From positions 3,038,001-3,102,000 of the forward strand of contig NZ_LT900024.1 of assembly GCF_900182925.1 (NCBI RefSeq): a stretch of 64,000 nucleotides of DNA. Direction: 5' to 3'. This DNA is from Psychrobacter sp. LV10R520-6. GTDB taxonomy: Bacteria; Pseudomonadota; Gammaproteobacteria; Pseudomonadales; Moraxellaceae. Both the position numbers and the translations under genes were made by a program. Shown in pieces: positions 8,701-20,288 of this stretch. Below the pieces are notes generated by a model. It made no database searches. It was not told where the DNA came from and was given only the letters and a program-made list of their open reading frames with translations. The first letter of the stretch is position 1. Each line of letters begins with the position of its first letter.

Positions 8701-9693
8701 ATGACACAGTATATTGGAATAGACATCAGCAAAGCCAAACTTGATCTTGCTTGGCTTAAAGACATCGAAAAACCTAAAGTTAAAACCAAAGTCTTTAAGA
8801 ACGACAGTACCGACTTCTTAAAGTTGATTGACTGGCTCAAATCCAACGTGACTGAAGATTTGAGCGACATTCATATCATCTTAGAGGCCACTGGCGTCTA
8901 TCATGAGAACATCGCCTACTACCTGTATGACCAAGGGCTATCCGTTAGTATCGTTAATCCTGCCTTTGTCAGAAGCTATGCGGATAGCTTAGGCTCTCGT
9001 CATAAAACAGACAAACAAGACAGTATTCTACTAGCGCGTTACGCCCATAGTGCCAAACCTAATCTATGGACACCGCCGCCGGCTGAAGCCCGTCATTTAA
9101 AGTCCCTGCTATCTCGCCTAGATGCTTTGCAACAAGACCTAATGCGTGAGCAGAACCGTCAAGAGAAAGCGGATGCCACGGATACTGCTGTTATCGTTAA
9201 AACCTCTATTGAACAGATGATTAGTGCCCTAAAAGAGGCTATAGCTAATCTCAACGATGACATTGATACTCATGTAGAGGATCATCCTAACCTTAAACAA
9301 GACCAAGTACTGCTTCAGACAATTAAAGGCGTTGGTCCTGCCACCTCAAGACAGATGCTGTCCTTAATGCACAATAAAAGCTTTACTAAAGCCTCGCAAG
9401 CGGCAGCATTCTTAGGACTGATACCCAAGCAAGTGCAGTCCGGTCAGTTTAGAGGTAAAACCCGCTTGGCTAAAAATGGTTCTAGTGCTATTAGAGCTAA
9501 GTTGTACATGGCAGCAGTAGTCTCAACCAGATGGAATCCTGATATAAAAGCTCAATATGAGCGCCTCTTAGCTAATGGTAAGTGTAAGATGCAAGCCATT
9601 TGTGCTGCCATGCGAAAACTTGTCCATATCTGCTTTGGTGTGTTAAAACACCAGATGCCTTATCAGCCTCAAATAGCCAAAACTGCTGCTTGA
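8701..9693 (+). CDS. IS110-family transposase (DEDD recombinase)
   Basis: A 330-residue RNA-guided recombinase of the IS110 family. The N-terminal RuvC-like DEDD domain shows Asp8 (GIDISK), Glu62 (LEATGVYHE), Asp104 and Asp107 (TDKQD). The C-terminal Tnp domain has the helix-hairpin-like TIKGVGPATS and the segment around Ser247 (PKQVQSGQFRGKTRLAKNG), where the catalytic serine of the family lies. A coiled region separates the domains. The frame is intact and no residue looks lost, so the element may be active. The start ATG lies 4 bp after the bridge RNA's last predicted pair. Confidence 0.95.
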   Translation: MTQYIGIDISKAKLDLAWLKDIEKPKVKTKVFKNDSTDFLKLIDWLKSNVTEDLSDIHIILEATGVYHENIAYYLYDQGLSVSIVNPAFVRSYADSLGSRHKTDKQDSILLARYAHSAKPNLWTPPPAEARHLKSLLSRLDALQQDLMREQNRQEKADATDTAVIVKTSIEQMISALKEAIANLNDDIDTHVEDHPNLKQDQVLLQTIKGVGPATSRQMLSLMHNKSFTKASQAAAFLGLIPKQVQSGQFRGKTRLAKNGSSAIRAKLYMAAVVSTRWNPDIKAQYERLLANGKCKMQAICAAMRKLVHICFGVLKHQMPYQPQIAKTAA

Positions 9694-9717
9694 TTATGAT
9701 TTGGCAAGATGGTATCT

Positions 9718-10017
9718 ACGCCAAAAATTATGATAGTTGAGAGTGGGGTAAGTATTGCTAATAATGTAACTGTGACAGTTATAAGTAATGTACGTGAGTT
9801 ACGTACTGCACGTAAACAAATGTAATCCAGAATCCAATGTGAGAATAAGGTTCTACCTACTAAGCTTGTAGTGGTTAAAGCAATTCCTAAAAAATCTACT
9901 AAAATTATTTATACATTATGAAAAACTATAAATATAAATGAAGTCTATAGTTGTGAAAATAAGTAGTCTAGTAAAACATTTGTTTGTCTACTTAGTCTTC
10001 CATTATGCCAATAAGGA
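9718..10017. other. Gap between IS110 element and hemF
   Basis: The first roughly 25 bp continue the target repeat (ACGCCAAAAATTATGATAG). The rest is AT-rich with a small inverted repeat TACGTG/CACGTA near 9790-9812. No gene or clear terminator is seen. Confidence 0.4.
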
Positions 10018-11046
<1,029 letters not shown>

Positions 11047-11095
11047 TTATGTGAATAAAGGCGCTGTTTATCAATGAAGCTGTTTATTAATGAAG

Positions 11096-11770
11096 CTATT
11101 TATTAAGATGGGCTTCGGTATAAAACTCTTTATCGAACAGATGGCCCATGCGGTCACGCTTGGTTGCTAGATAATTGGCATTGATATCATTAACCCCAAC
11201 GACCAGCGGCACACGTTCAGTCACCTTAATACCATGCTCGTTTAAATAAGCGATTTTATCCGGATTGTTGGTAATAAGGCGCACCTCATTAACGCCAACA
11301 TGCGCTAGCATCGGCCCGCACATCTCATAGGTACGCGCATCAGCTGGCAAGCCTAACATCAGATTGGCATCTAAGGTATCATGACCTTGATCTTGGAGGG
11401 CATAGGCGCGAATCTTATTGGTCAGTCCAATACCACGTCCTTCTTGGCGCAGATATAAAATAGCACCGCAGCCAGCCTCTTGTATTGCCTGCATGGCCGT
11501 ATTGAGCTGCGCGCCACAATCACATTTTAACGAACTAAAAGCATCTCCCGTTAAGCACTCAGAGTGAATACGTACCAGCGGAGTAGGACGTTCTGCCAGC
11601 TTATGATCACTGCTATTAGTGGCTATAGTGGTAGATGCGTCATGATCTACTACCGGTAAACCGACCGTGAGCAACACATGCTCTTGACCGTCTTCATTTT
11701 CGAAGATATGTATATCAAACTCGCCGTGACGAGTAGGCAATTTGGCACTGGTGATAAATTGATGTGACAT
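11096..11770 (-). CDS. ribA: GTP cyclohydrolase II
   Basis: First committed enzyme of riboflavin synthesis, converting GTP to a diaminopyrimidine with loss of formate. The 224 residues hold the zinc-binding [17 protein letters not shown], the GTP-binding [12 protein letters not shown] and the C-terminal [10 protein letters not shown] chose the ATG at 11770 ([13 protein letters not shown]) because it matches the family N terminus and is preceded by AGGACATCA. The frame stays open to 11932, but those extra codons look non-coding. It is a stand-alone RibA without a fused RibB domain. No FMN riboswitch is visible upstream. Confidence 0.93.
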   Translation of the reverse strand: MSHQFITSAKLPTRHGEFDIHIFENEDGQEHVLLTVGLPVVDHDASTTIATNSSDHKLAERPTPLVRIHSECLTGDAFSSLKCDCGAQLNTAMQAIQEAGCGAILYLRQEGRGIGLTNKIRAYALQDQGHDTLDANLMLGLPADARTYEMCGPMLAHVGVNEVRLITNNPDKIAYLNEHGIKVTERVPLVVGVNDINANYLATKRDRMGHLFDKEFYTEAHLNK

Positions 11771-12343
11771 TGATGTCCTGCATAGGCCGATCATCGTGGC
11801 GGTAGAGGGGGTTGGCATAGCCATGGTATAATAGCTATGTGGTAATAACCATAGCGTTATAGCTGCGTTGTTATTAGTATAACCTGTTCGTGAGGATAGC
11901 ACGCTTATCGAATTTGCGAGAAAAACACACAAATTTCACATACCACACACGATGATTAAAGCGATAATTAAAAAAAAATGCTATTATGCCATACTATTTT
12001 AACGGATACAGTGACAAGTTTTTGCCCTTACATTACTGTGTCGTCACTAACCTATGATATTGATGCAAAATAACTAGGCATAATAATAGCTAAGCACAAT
12101 ATTAATGATTAGCGGCGCTATAGGAAGCATATTATGATTTATTATTCATTATGACGGCGTATTCAACGTTGTTCATGGTTATATAGAGGGTTATTTAGGT
12201 AATATTTATATAAATTGTTATCTAAATAATCATACAAATAGTGATGCAAATCTTATCAATGTAGCCTTATCAATAAGATAACGGCATATAATGATATGTT
12301 AAGGTAGCATCTTGTCAGCAGATTGGTAGGTATCGTACGGTTT
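11771..12343. other. Divergent intergenic region ribA/dxs
   Basis: A 573-bp AT-rich region between divergent genes. It contains an inverted pair TTATTTAG (12191-12198) and CTAAATAA (12222-12229) that could be an operator or a weak hairpin. There is no recognisable riboswitch core and no convincing gene; the open frame at its left end is only a 5' extension of ribA. Confidence 0.4.
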
Positions 12344-14476
12344 ATGCAGCAGTCACCTCTTTTTCCACAGTCTTGGTCATTACCTACGTCGTCATCTACG
12401 CCATCAGCTTCTGATTCTGCTGCACAGCTATCAAGTTTGCAACAGACCTACGCGGTGATTCCACGCGTGCGCCCTCATACACCGCTGCTTGACGATATTG
12501 ACGCGCCCCTTGACATTAAGACCTTCACAACCGCTCAGCTAATAACCTTGGCTGATGAGCTGCGGCTATTTCTATTGTATTCAGCGGGACAAAGTGGGGG
12601 ACACTTTGGGGCAAATTTAGGGGTGGTTGAGCTGACTATTGCGCTCCATTATCTGTTGGATACTCCGCAAGATCAGATTGTTTGGGATGTGGGTCACCAA
12701 GCTTATGCCCATAAGGTGTTGACGGGTCGCCGTGATCAGCTGAGAACTATCCGCGCTAAAGGGGGCTTGACGGCTTTTCCTGAGCGCATAGAGTCTGTCT
12801 ATGACACTTTTGGTGTCGGACATTCATCGACCTCAATTTCAGCGGGTCTTGGCATGAGTTTGGCATTGCGTTACCAAGGTCGTGCGCAGACCGTTGCTTG
12901 TGTGATTGGCGATGGCGCTATGACGGCTGGTATGGCTTTTGAAGCCATGAATGATGCCGTACAGCAAGACGCTGACTTGTTAGTGATTTTAAATGACAAT
13001 GATATGTCGATATCGTGCTCCATTGGTGGGTTCTCACGGCATTTAGCGATGCTGTGGGAATCAGGCTATCAGGTCGATATCTCAGAGTCAGGCGTGCCAG
13101 TATTACGCCAACGTCCGATTATGCAGGGCTTTGATAGACGTAAGCGTCATAAAGAGCAGCGTGATGTTCCGCAGTTAGAAGACAATTTATTTAAAGCGAT
13201 TGGCTTCACTTATTTTGGTCCATTTGATGGTCATAACATCCCTGAGCTGCTACGCGTCTTATCCTTGGCCAAGCAGATACCAGGCCCGGTGTTAGTACAT
13301 ATCTATACCACTAAAGGTAAAGGATTTTCCCCAGCTGAAGTAGATCCGGTTGGCTATCACGCCATCGGTAAATTACCTGCTGAAGACAGTGCTACTCGAA
13401 ATATTGACGACCGTGATTCTGAAAAGAATAATCCTTCTAATAGTGATGAGTTAGAAAGTAACAAGTTAGAAAGCAATAGCGAGCCAGTAACCACGCCGGC
13501 CTTAAAATATTCGCAAGTGTTTGGACAGTTCTTATGTGATAAAGCGGCTCAGGACGATAAGCTGCTAGCGATTACTCCCGCGATGGAAGAAGGCTCGGGG
13601 ATGATTGAGTTTGCCCGCCAGTTTCCAAAGCGCTTTTTTGATGTGGCTATTGCTGAACAACATGCCGTAACGTTGGCTGGTGGTATGGCAACTCAAGGCG
13701 TCAAGCCAATCGTAGCGATCTACTCGACATTTTTACAGCGTGGTTATGATCAGCTTATTCATGATATTGCCCTACAAAATCTGGATGTGACGTTTGCCAT
13801 TGATCGGGCGGGCTTAGTCGGTGAAGATGGAGCGACTCATGCTGGCGTGTTTGATTTTGCGTTTTTGCGTTGTGTGCCCAATGTGTTAATTGCTGCGCCC
13901 AAAGATGAAAACGAATGCTATCAGCTGCTCAATACCTGTTATGAATACCAAGGGTGCACGGCGGTACGCTATCCACGCGGTACGGGTACCGGCGCGACTA
14001 TTAAGCGTCCTGCACAAGCTTATAAAATTGGCCAAGCGGTGGTAGAGTCCGTATTAGGTTCTGAGAATGCGACTGTTAAACTAGCGCTATTAGCGTTTGG
14101 TACGATGGTTTCAACGGCCGGGCGAGCAGCTGAATTATTGATGACTGATGATAGCGCTGAGACAGGCTGTCAGGTGCAAGTCGTTAATATGCGTTGGGTA
14201 AAGCCTTTAGATACGGAACTATTAGAAACATTACTTACGCAAGGTGTGACCCATATCGCGACTTTAGAGGAGCATATGGTTATGGGCGGTGCGGGTAGTG
14301 CGGTAAACGAGTATTTGCTCAATGACTCCTCTGCCTTCAAGAGGAGCCGTCCGGCCATCTGTAATATTGGTATTCCTGATCGTTTCGTTGCGCATGGCTC
14401 ACAAGTAGAACAATTGGCCGATTGCGGTCTGGACGTGAGCGGTGTGGTTACGCAACTGCATCGGTTATTGTCTTAA
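12344..14476 (+). CDS. dxs: 1-deoxy-D-xylulose-5-phosphate synthase
   Basis: Thiamine-diphosphate enzyme condensing pyruvate and glyceraldehyde 3-phosphate, the entry step of the MEP isoprenoid pathway and a source of thiamine and pyridoxal precursors. About 710 residues, longer than the usual 620. The catalytic region includes [28 protein letters not shown], the ThDP motif [15 protein letters not shown], and [11 protein letters not shown]. Extra length comes from a 40-residue N-terminal leader and a Ser/Asn-rich acidic insertion (about residues 350-385) before the pyrimidine-binding domain. ATG at 12344 is preferred to the upstream TTG at 12323. Confidence 0.95.
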   Translation: MQQSPLFPQSWSLPTSSSTPSASDSAAQLSSLQQTYAVIPRVRPHTPLLDDIDAPLDIKTFTTAQLITLADELRLFLLYSAGQSGGHFGANLGVVELTIALHYLLDTPQDQIVWDVGHQAYAHKVLTGRRDQLRTIRAKGGLTAFPERIESVYDTFGVGHSSTSISAGLGMSLALRYQGRAQTVACVIGDGAMTAGMAFEAMNDAVQQDADLLVILNDNDMSISCSIGGFSRHLAMLWESGYQVDISESGVPVLRQRPIMQGFDRRKRHKEQRDVPQLEDNLFKAIGFTYFGPFDGHNIPELLRVLSLAKQIPGPVLVHIYTTKGKGFSPAEVDPVGYHAIGKLPAEDSATRNIDDRDSEKNNPSNSDELESNKLESNSEPVTTPALKYSQVFGQFLCDKAAQDDKLLAITPAMEEGSGMIEFARQFPKRFFDVAIAEQHAVTLAGGMATQGVKPIVAIYSTFLQRGYDQLIHDIALQNLDVTFAIDRAGLVGEDGATHAGVFDFAFLRCVPNVLIAAPKDENECYQLLNTCYEYQGCTAVRYPRGTGTGATIKRPAQAYKIGQAVVESVLGSENATVKLALLAFGTMVSTAGRAAELLMTDDSAETGCQVQVVNMRWVKPLDTELLETLLTQGVTHIATLEEHMVMGGAGSAVNEYLLNDSSAFKRSRPAICNIGIPDRFVAHGSQVEQLADCGLDVSGVVTQLHRLLS

Positions 14477-14885
14477 AGCTGTTTTAAGTAAGTACACAAG
14501 TAAGTACAGAAAATTTTTAAAAGTTCTCAAACAATAGAATTAAGCCAGCTTTAAGTTAGTTTTAATATGATTTTAAGAAAAATTTAATCGAAGTAACGCC
14601 TGCTTGCCGTAGGTGCTGATTGTTTTACAACTTGCGCAGTTTGTGACGACGACCAATGATGATGGTTGGTTTGGCGAGCATGACGGTTTTTTTCATTGTT
14701 ATTGAGTATTTTTAGTATAATGCGGTTAGTATTTTTTAAGATCGCATAGATGTGGTGTGATACAGCGGCTATTGGCATGTTGTGGAAACAAGGTTAGCAT
14801 TATTTATTGATTAGCATTATTCATTCGTTTTATTCATTCGTTTTATTCATTCGTTTTATTCATTCATTAAGTAGATAGGTTATTT
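14477..14885. other. Intergenic region dxs/suhB with 13-bp tandem repeats
   Basis: AT-rich, 409 bp. The only clear structure is a run of 13-bp repeats (CATTCGTTTTATT) at about 14822-14866, immediately upstream of suhB. It is close enough to the start to affect promoter spacing if copy number changes. No gene or clear terminator is seen. Confidence 0.5.
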
Positions 14886-15713
14886 ATGGAACCCATGGTC
14901 GTCATCGCAGCGCGTACTGCAGAAAAAGTTGGTAAAGAGATTTTATATGCACATGAAAACCGCCACAAAATTGAGCTAGATATCGAGTCAAAAGGGCTTG
15001 ATGGGCTGGTCACGCGTATCGATCGCTTTAGCGAAGAGTTGACCATTGAGACCCTAAAAGCCAGCTATCCCAATCATTCATTCTTGGGTGAAGAATTTGG
15101 TATGCAAGAAGGTCGCGGCGAAGAGGCTGACTGGTGCTGGATTATTGATCCGCTAGATGGCACCAAAAACTTCGTTCACGGTGTCCCGCAGTTCTGTGTA
15201 TCTATTGCGGTACAGCATAAAGGCGTCACTCAACACGGCGTGGTCTATGATCCTGTTCGTGACGAGATGTTCTCTGCCAGCCGCGGTAAAGGGGCGCGCT
15301 TGAACAATCGCCGTATGCAAGTGAGCGAACGCAAAACGATTGATGGTGGTCTATTCACGACCGGTCATCCGCTTGAACGCATGCGCAATGGTGAAGTTAT
15401 CTCTTATGCTAAAGAGCATTTTGAAAGTTTACTAAAGGTAAGTGAAGCCGGTGGTCAAATTCGCCGTTTAGGCTCTGCTGCGCTTGATTTATGCTACGTT
15501 GCTGCGGGTCGTTTCGATGGTTACTTTGAGATGTCTATTAAGCCGTGGGATATCGCTGCTGGTGAGTTGATTGTTACCGAAGCGCGCGGTGTGGTGGTTG
15601 ATCATAAAGGTACCCATGACTCGATGACGTCCGGTTCTATTTTTGCCTGTAATGTAAAATTATTAAAACCACTAATGCAAATTGTCGTACCGACATGGGG
15701 TGATGCGGTTTAA
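14886..15713 (+). CDS. suhB: Inositol-1-monophosphatase family protein SuhB
   Basis: A Mg-dependent phosphatase; in proteobacteria SuhB also acts with the Nus factors on rRNA antitermination. The 275 residues contain the metal-site motifs GEEFG (near residue 68), DPLDGTKNFVHG (near 90) and the C-terminal WDIAAGELIVTEARG. Length matches E. coli SuhB (267). The RNA polymerase-related role is inferred from family knowledge. A rho-independent terminator follows at 15756. Confidence 0.93.
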   Translation: MEPMVVIAARTAEKVGKEILYAHENRHKIELDIESKGLDGLVTRIDRFSEELTIETLKASYPNHSFLGEEFGMQEGRGEEADWCWIIDPLDGTKNFVHGVPQFCVSIAVQHKGVTQHGVVYDPVRDEMFSASRGKGARLNNRRMQVSERKTIDGGLFTTGHPLERMRNGEVISYAKEHFESLLKVSEAGGQIRRLGSAALDLCYVAAGRFDGYFEMSIKPWDIAAGELIVTEARGVVVDHKGTHDSMTSGSIFACNVKLLKPLMQIVVPTWGDAV

Positions 15714-15755
15714 GCATCAACTTCATAAAAGCACGGTTGTTAAAACCTGGTTATT

Positions 15756-15792
15756 AAAAAAAGCTGATTCCATTATGGGATCAGCTTTTTTA
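15756..15792 (+). terminator. Rho-independent terminator of suhB
   Basis: AAAAAAGCTGATTCC and GGGATCAGCTTTTTT form a hairpin with a 5-base loop and one bulge, followed by a T-run. The A-tract on the left makes it potentially bidirectional, also serving the convergent wax ester synthase gene. Confidence 0.9.
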
Positions 15793-15842
15793 TTGAGCTT
15801 TTATTAAGGCTACTGGTAACCGTTAAGCGGTCGCAACTGAAC

Positions 15843-17237
15843 TTATTCACGCAAGCCTAAGCGCTTCTGTTCGCTGATATTTTCCAGTATGCTCAACTCT
15901 TCATCAATTAATGTCAGCATGTCTTGCACATGGGGGAGCAGCTTACTACAAGCAGTGATACAAAATTCAACCTTATCTAAATAGCTGGCAAGCGTGATGT
16001 TCATGCCCTGTCCATTGAATATAATGGACGCTGGATATAAGGCTTTGAGCGGTGCCCCATTCCAATACAACGGCTTTTTGGCACCGGGTACGTTAGAGAT
16101 AATCAAGTTAAAGGCCTGTTTTTTAGGAAATAAACCAGTCAATAAGTTCAAACCTTCCCACGCATAGGCGACAGCGCTGTAGTTAATAACCTGTGCTTGA
16201 TTCATCCGGCCAAAGCGGCGTTTACCACTATTCATACTATGGTGAATCAGTTGTAGCCTACGCATTGGATCGTGTGAATGGGTGCCTAAATTGGCCAATA
16301 AAAATGAGATTTGGTTGCCTGTGGCGCTGTCATCGCTACGCAATGAGATTGGCACAAACGCAATCAGTGGCTTACTTGGTAAAGCGTCCATTTCCATTAA
16401 ATAACGACGAATAGCGCCTGAACAGACCGCAAGAATCACATCATTGATGCTGACATTAAGCCTATCTGCAACATCACGAAAGCGCTGCATGTCATAAGAT
16501 TGCGCGGCTATCCGCCGTGAAGCTGAGATGCGCTGATTAAAAATAGTCATCGGTGCATCAAAAGTACCGACATAATCATCATCGCTGCGATTCTTAATAT
16601 TGTCTAATAGCTCGGTTACGACTGGTTTAATAGTCGCCATCTGCTCTTTTATGATGCGCCTCACCGAGCGACCAGCGGGTAGCAAGGCATCGACTTGGTT
16701 ACGATGGCGTGCCATTAGAGACCATACGGGCAACGTCATCGGCTCAATTGGCGACTGTGATAGAGATTTTTGGACAAGGCGCATGGCAGCAATACCGTCG
16801 ACCAAAGAGTGATGAATTTTAAAATATAACGCAAAACGTTCAGGACTGTTTTCAGTTTCTGGAAGAATGCCTTCAATGACTTGACATTCCCATAATGGCA
16901 TGGCCCGATCTAGCAGGAGGCTGTGTTCTTTTGAAATATACATGAGCAGCTCGCGGACGCGTGCTGGCTTAGGTAGGGCGACATGACGAAAATGATGCTC
17001 AACATCAAAGTCCTCATCCTGTTTCCAAAATAGTAAATGCTCAAGTACTTGATTAAAGGGAAAGCTGGGCGGCACCGTAGATGTTTGCATTTGTTGAACC
17101 AACTGATAGACAAAATCGCTATTCGCGCCTTGTGCCTCTTTTGGTAGCTCAAATAAAAATAAACCACCAACGTGCATGGGCTGCTTACGCGACTCAAGAA
17201 GTAAAAATAATTGATCGACTGCCGTCAACAATCGCAT
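15843..17237 (-). CDS. Wax ester synthase / acyl-CoA:diacylglycerol acyltransferase
   Basis: Makes wax esters and triacylglycerol from fatty acyl-CoA as storage lipid. The 464-residue protein has the catalytic HHSLVDG (HHxxxDG) near residue 138, PLWECQ just before it, and the C-terminal NVPG and ISNVPGAKKPLYWNG region. It is strongly similar from memory to AtfA of Acinetobacter baylyi throughout. Start at 17237 was chosen because AAAGGACACGCC precedes that ATG and MRLLTAVDQ matches family N termini; the frame extends 15 codons further. Convergent with suhB. Confidence 0.92.
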   Translation of the reverse strand: MRLLTAVDQLFLLLESRKQPMHVGGLFLFELPKEAQGANSDFVYQLVQQMQTSTVPPSFPFNQVLEHLLFWKQDEDFDVEHHFRHVALPKPARVRELLMYISKEHSLLLDRAMPLWECQVIEGILPETENSPERFALYFKIHHSLVDGIAAMRLVQKSLSQSPIEPMTLPVWSLMARHRNQVDALLPAGRSVRRIIKEQMATIKPVVTELLDNIKNRSDDDYVGTFDAPMTIFNQRISASRRIAAQSYDMQRFRDVADRLNVSINDVILAVCSGAIRRYLMEMDALPSKPLIAFVPISLRSDDSATGNQISFLLANLGTHSHDPMRRLQLIHHSMNSGKRRFGRMNQAQVINYSAVAYAWEGLNLLTGLFPKKQAFNLIISNVPGAKKPLYWNGAPLKALYPASIIFNGQGMNITLASYLDKVEFCITACSKLLPHVQDMLTLIDEELSILENISEQKRLGLRE

Positions 17238-17404
17238 GGCGTGTCCTTTAAGGTCAGTGGGCTGCGTGCTATAAGTCGCCATAATGACGGCGCATCAATA
17301 TAAACAGCGGTTTAGGTTAGATTCGTTTTATTATTTCACTATTAGCTTTTGATTGTTAGCTTTTTGCTAAAAATATCAGTGTAGAAACTTATCTAAAATT
17401 CGTT

Positions 17405-18241
17405 TTACTGAAAAAAGTATCCAGTTTGCGGTGAGCTAGCCTGCGCTATCTGACGCATCGGCATACGTCCGGCTAAGAAGGCTTCACGTCCGGCCCAAAT
17501 CGCGTGTTTCATCGCCTGCGCCATCAGTACTGGATTTTGAGCATTGGCAATCGCTGAGTTCATTAGCACACCATCACAACCAAGCTCCATAGCAATCGAG
17601 GCATCTGATGCGGTACCGACACCGGCATCGACCAGCACGGGTACTTTAGCGTTTTCGACAATCAAACTTAACGTATGGCGATTCAGCAAACCAAGACCAG
17701 AACCAATCAAGCTACCTAGCGGCATAATCGCCACGCAGCCCATACTCTCTAATTCTTGCGCGACAATAGGGTCGTCTGAGGTATAAACCATCACTTCAAA
17801 GCCATCATCAACCAGCACTTTTGCCGCTTTGAGGGTTTCTATGATATTGGGATAAAGGCTTTTTTCATCGCCTAATACTTCAAGCTTGACCAAATTATGC
17901 CCGCCAAGTAGCTCACGAGCAAGCTTACAAGTACGCACTGCGCTTTCAGCATCGTAGCAGCCAGCAGTATTGGGCAAAATCGTATATTTATCCGGCGAAA
18001 TCACATCAAGTAAATTAGGCTCATCCTTATTCTGACCAATATTAGTACGACGAATGGCAACGGTCACGATTTCAGCTGCTGATGCCGCGATAGCTGTGCC
18101 AGTTTCGGTCATGTCTTTATATTTGCCCGTACCTACGAGCAGTCGCGACGAAAACGTACGACTACCAACGGTAAAAGTATCTTGGGCAAGAGAGGTTTGG
18201 TCGGTAGCAGTGGTGGTAGCTTGGTTCATGGCTTGTGACAT
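17405..18241 (-). CDS. thiG: Thiazole synthase ThiG
   Basis: Forms the thiazole phosphate moiety of thiamine from deoxyxylulose 5-phosphate, the ThiS thiocarboxylate and an imine. The 278 residues form a TIM barrel with [11 protein letters not shown] near residue 32, [21 protein letters not shown], and the Schiff-base lysine in LVKLEVLGD near residue 119. [20 protein letters not shown] marks the phosphate-binding end. TTAGGATTCC lies before the ATG. No thiS or other thi gene is next to it; dxs, which supplies its substrate, is 3 kb away on the other strand. Confidence 0.95.
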   Translation of the reverse strand: MSQAMNQATTTATDQTSLAQDTFTVGSRTFSSRLLVGTGKYKDMTETGTAIAASAAEIVTVAIRRTNIGQNKDEPNLLDVISPDKYTILPNTAGCYDAESAVRTCKLARELLGGHNLVKLEVLGDEKSLYPNIIETLKAAKVLVDDGFEVMVYTSDDPIVAQELESMGCVAIMPLGSLIGSGLGLLNRHTLSLIVENAKVPVLVDAGVGTASDASIAMELGCDGVLMNSAIANAQNPVLMAQAMKHAIWAGREAFLAGRMPMRQIAQASSPQTGYFFQ

Positions 18242-18531
18242 ATACGGAATCCTAATAACTAATAGTTATAAAATCAGTTATAAAATATAAAAAAATGAAT
18301 AAAATATCAAATTAAAAGTTAATGTAAGATACCAACGATATCATGCAAATGACAATTCTATTTAACAAATAAATAAGCGTTGTGAATGCCTTGCTAATCG
18401 AACAAAACAAAATGTTATTATAACAAACTCATGCATGCTTACTTTAATATTTACCCCGCTCAACCATTTAAGCACGCAACGCTTTTTATGTCTTTAATTC
18501 TTTAGTTATCTTTATTTATCAGGTCGTCTTT

Positions 18532-20073
18532 ATGATGCAATTGCCGTACAGTTTTGCGAAACGCCATCAGCTTTTGGCTATTCTTGCGATTGATCCTGAG
18601 CTGCCACCGACATTGGTACTCACTACCGTCACGCCATTATCTGCTATCAATGAAGCGGTGCGGTTTTTACAGCAACAAGGCGTGCGCGGCGTGCCAACCT
18701 ATGACAGTGTTAGTGTGGACGATTTTGAAAAACGTATGAATGCTGCCTATGCGGGTAACACTGGCGAGTCTCAGCATATTGCCGCTGGCCTTGAAGACCA
18801 TCCTGATCTTGATAGTTTAGCGGATAGCGTTCCTGAGACTGAAGATTTGATGGATCAGCAGGATGACGCGCCCATTATTCGCCTGATCAATGCGCTATTG
18901 TCCGAAGCCATTCGTCTTAATGCTTCAGATATTCATATTGAGACTTTTGAGAAGCGGCTGGTAGTGCGTTTCCGAGTTGATGGCGAACTTAAAGAAATCA
19001 TCACCCCTAAACGTCAGTTGGCGCCGCTACTGGTTTCGCGTATCAAGGTTATGGCCAAGCTCGATATCGCTGAGAAGCGGGTACCGCAAGATGGTCGTAT
19101 CAGCTTACGGCTGGCAGGGCGCGAAGTCGATGTGCGGGTGTCAACCTTGCCGTCGAGCTTTGGTGAGCGAGTGGTAATGCGTTTATTAGACAAACAAGCC
19201 GGTCATCTTAATATGACTTATTTGGGATTGTCCGATAACGACTATAGTGAGCTTAAGCGCTTAATTCATCGTCCGCATGGCATCATTTTAGTCACTGGTC
19301 CTACGGGCTCAGGGAAAACCACCACTTTATATGCTGCCTTGACTGATCTGAATGACCAAACGCGCAATATATTGACCGCTGAAGATCCGATTGAGTTTCA
19401 GCTCGACGGTATTGGCCAGACGCAAGTCAATAATAAGGTCGATATGACCTTTGCTAAGAGTCTGCGGGCGATGTTACGGCAAGATCCTGACGTGGTGATG
19501 GTTGGTGAAATTCGTGATATTGAGACCGCTGAGATTGCGGTGCAAGCGTCGCTAACAGGACATTTGGTATTATCAACCTTGCATACTAATAGTGCAATTG
19601 GTGCCGTGACTCGCCTACAAGATATGGGCGTCGAGCCGTTCTTATTGTCGTCGTCACTGATTGGGGTAATCGCGCAGCGGCTAGTTCGCACACTCTGTAC
19701 ACATTGTCATACTTGGCAATCCGCCGATCCTGAACAGGCAAAGTTATTTACTGAAATTGGTATTGATATAGAATCTACGCATTCAGTAGAGACAGTCATT
19801 AATTTACCCAGGCCGGTCGGCTGCGATAAGTGTAATCAGTCTGGCTTTAAGGGCAGGACAGCCATATATGAAGTGGTTCCCGTTGATGATGCTCTGCGGC
19901 GTATGATTCATAGTAATACTGCAGAATATGAGCTGGAAACCTATGCTCGGCAACAGACACCCTCGATTCGTGCCGATGGTCTACGTAAAGTTATAGCGGG
20001 ACGGACGACGTTAGAGGAAGTGTTACGGGTAACTAAAGAAAGCGCCCTGACGGATGACGCTTTGATTGACTAG
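18532..20073 (+). CDS. gspE: Type II secretion ATPase GspE
   Basis: Cytoplasmic hexameric ATPase driving the type II secretion pseudopilus. The 513 residues include an N1E-type domain, SDIHIETFEKRLVVRFRVDG (Asp box side), Walker A GPTGSGKTTT at about 255-264, Walker B-type DPDVVMVGEIRD, the His box, and a zinc tetracysteine CTHC...CDKC (about 386-433). The zinc spacing and single N-terminal domain favour GspE over PilB. gspF and gspG lie 7-9 kb downstream, so the T2SS genes are scattered. Confidence 0.88.
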   Translation: MMQLPYSFAKRHQLLAILAIDPELPPTLVLTTVTPLSAINEAVRFLQQQGVRGVPTYDSVSVDDFEKRMNAAYAGNTGESQHIAAGLEDHPDLDSLADSVPETEDLMDQQDDAPIIRLINALLSEAIRLNASDIHIETFEKRLVVRFRVDGELKEIITPKRQLAPLLVSRIKVMAKLDIAEKRVPQDGRISLRLAGREVDVRVSTLPSSFGERVVMRLLDKQAGHLNMTYLGLSDNDYSELKRLIHRPHGIILVTGPTGSGKTTTLYAALTDLNDQTRNILTAEDPIEFQLDGIGQTQVNNKVDMTFAKSLRAMLRQDPDVVMVGEIRDIETAEIAVQASLTGHLVLSTLHTNSAIGAVTRLQDMGVEPFLLSSSLIGVIAQRLVRTLCTHCHTWQSADPEQAKLFTEIGIDIESTHSVETVINLPRPVGCDKCNQSGFKGRTAIYEVVPVDDALRRMIHSNTAEYELETYARQQTPSIRADGLRKVIAGRTTLEEVLRVTKESALTDDALID

Positions 20074-20120
20074 AAAGGGTTGATAAAGTGATTGACTAGA
20101 AAGGGTCGATAAAATGATTG

Positions 20121-20260
20121 GCTATATTATAAATACAATATACAAACTCGCGTAACTGGTAAAATTTTTCTTGCTTGCTGTGCGGCTGTGCCACTCCAGA
20201 GGCTGCAAAAATTTCTCCCAGTCACGCTGTATCCATTTCCAAGTAGATTAACTATATTAT
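20121..20260. repeat. Family A dispersed repeat, copy 2
   Basis: Element of about 140 bp containing GTAACTGGTAAAATTTTTCT, TGCTGTGCGGCTGTGCCACT, AGAGGCTGCAAAAATTTCTC and CCAGTCACGCTGTATCC, flanked by GCTATATTAT and AACTATATTAT. It fills the gap between the converging gspE and ridA-like genes and could act as a bidirectional hairpin. Confidence 0.75.
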
Positions 20261-20288
20261 GCTTTTGCATAAAGGTTAGAGTGGTTAA

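Larger units (their letters stand above)
8496..9717 (+). mobile_element. Intact IS110-group insertion sequence with exact boundaries deduced from an empty site
   Basis: Boundaries were set by comparing the interrupted family B repeat here with the uninterrupted copy at 60.7 kb. Host sequence reads CACAGCCT then ACGCCAAA, so about 1,222 bp are inserted with the dinucleotide CT present at both edges (8494-8495 and 9716-9717). There are no terminal inverted repeats, as expected for IS110. The left non-coding end is long (205 bp) and the right end short (24 bp), which is the IS110 rather than IS1111 layout. The element contains one transposase gene and a candidate bridge RNA. Confidence 0.88.

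Noticed and set aside
11771..11932. Upstream extension of the ribA frame
   Set aside because: The ATG at 11770 has AGGA upstream and fits the RibA family start; the extension does not resemble the family.
14584..14778. Minus-strand frame of 64 codons between dxs and suhB
   Set aside because: Low-complexity Asn/His-rich translation in AT-rich DNA, no ribosome-binding site.
18554..19177. Alternative plus-strand frames inside gspE
   Set aside because: Overlap the conserved GspE frame and encode no recognisable domain.
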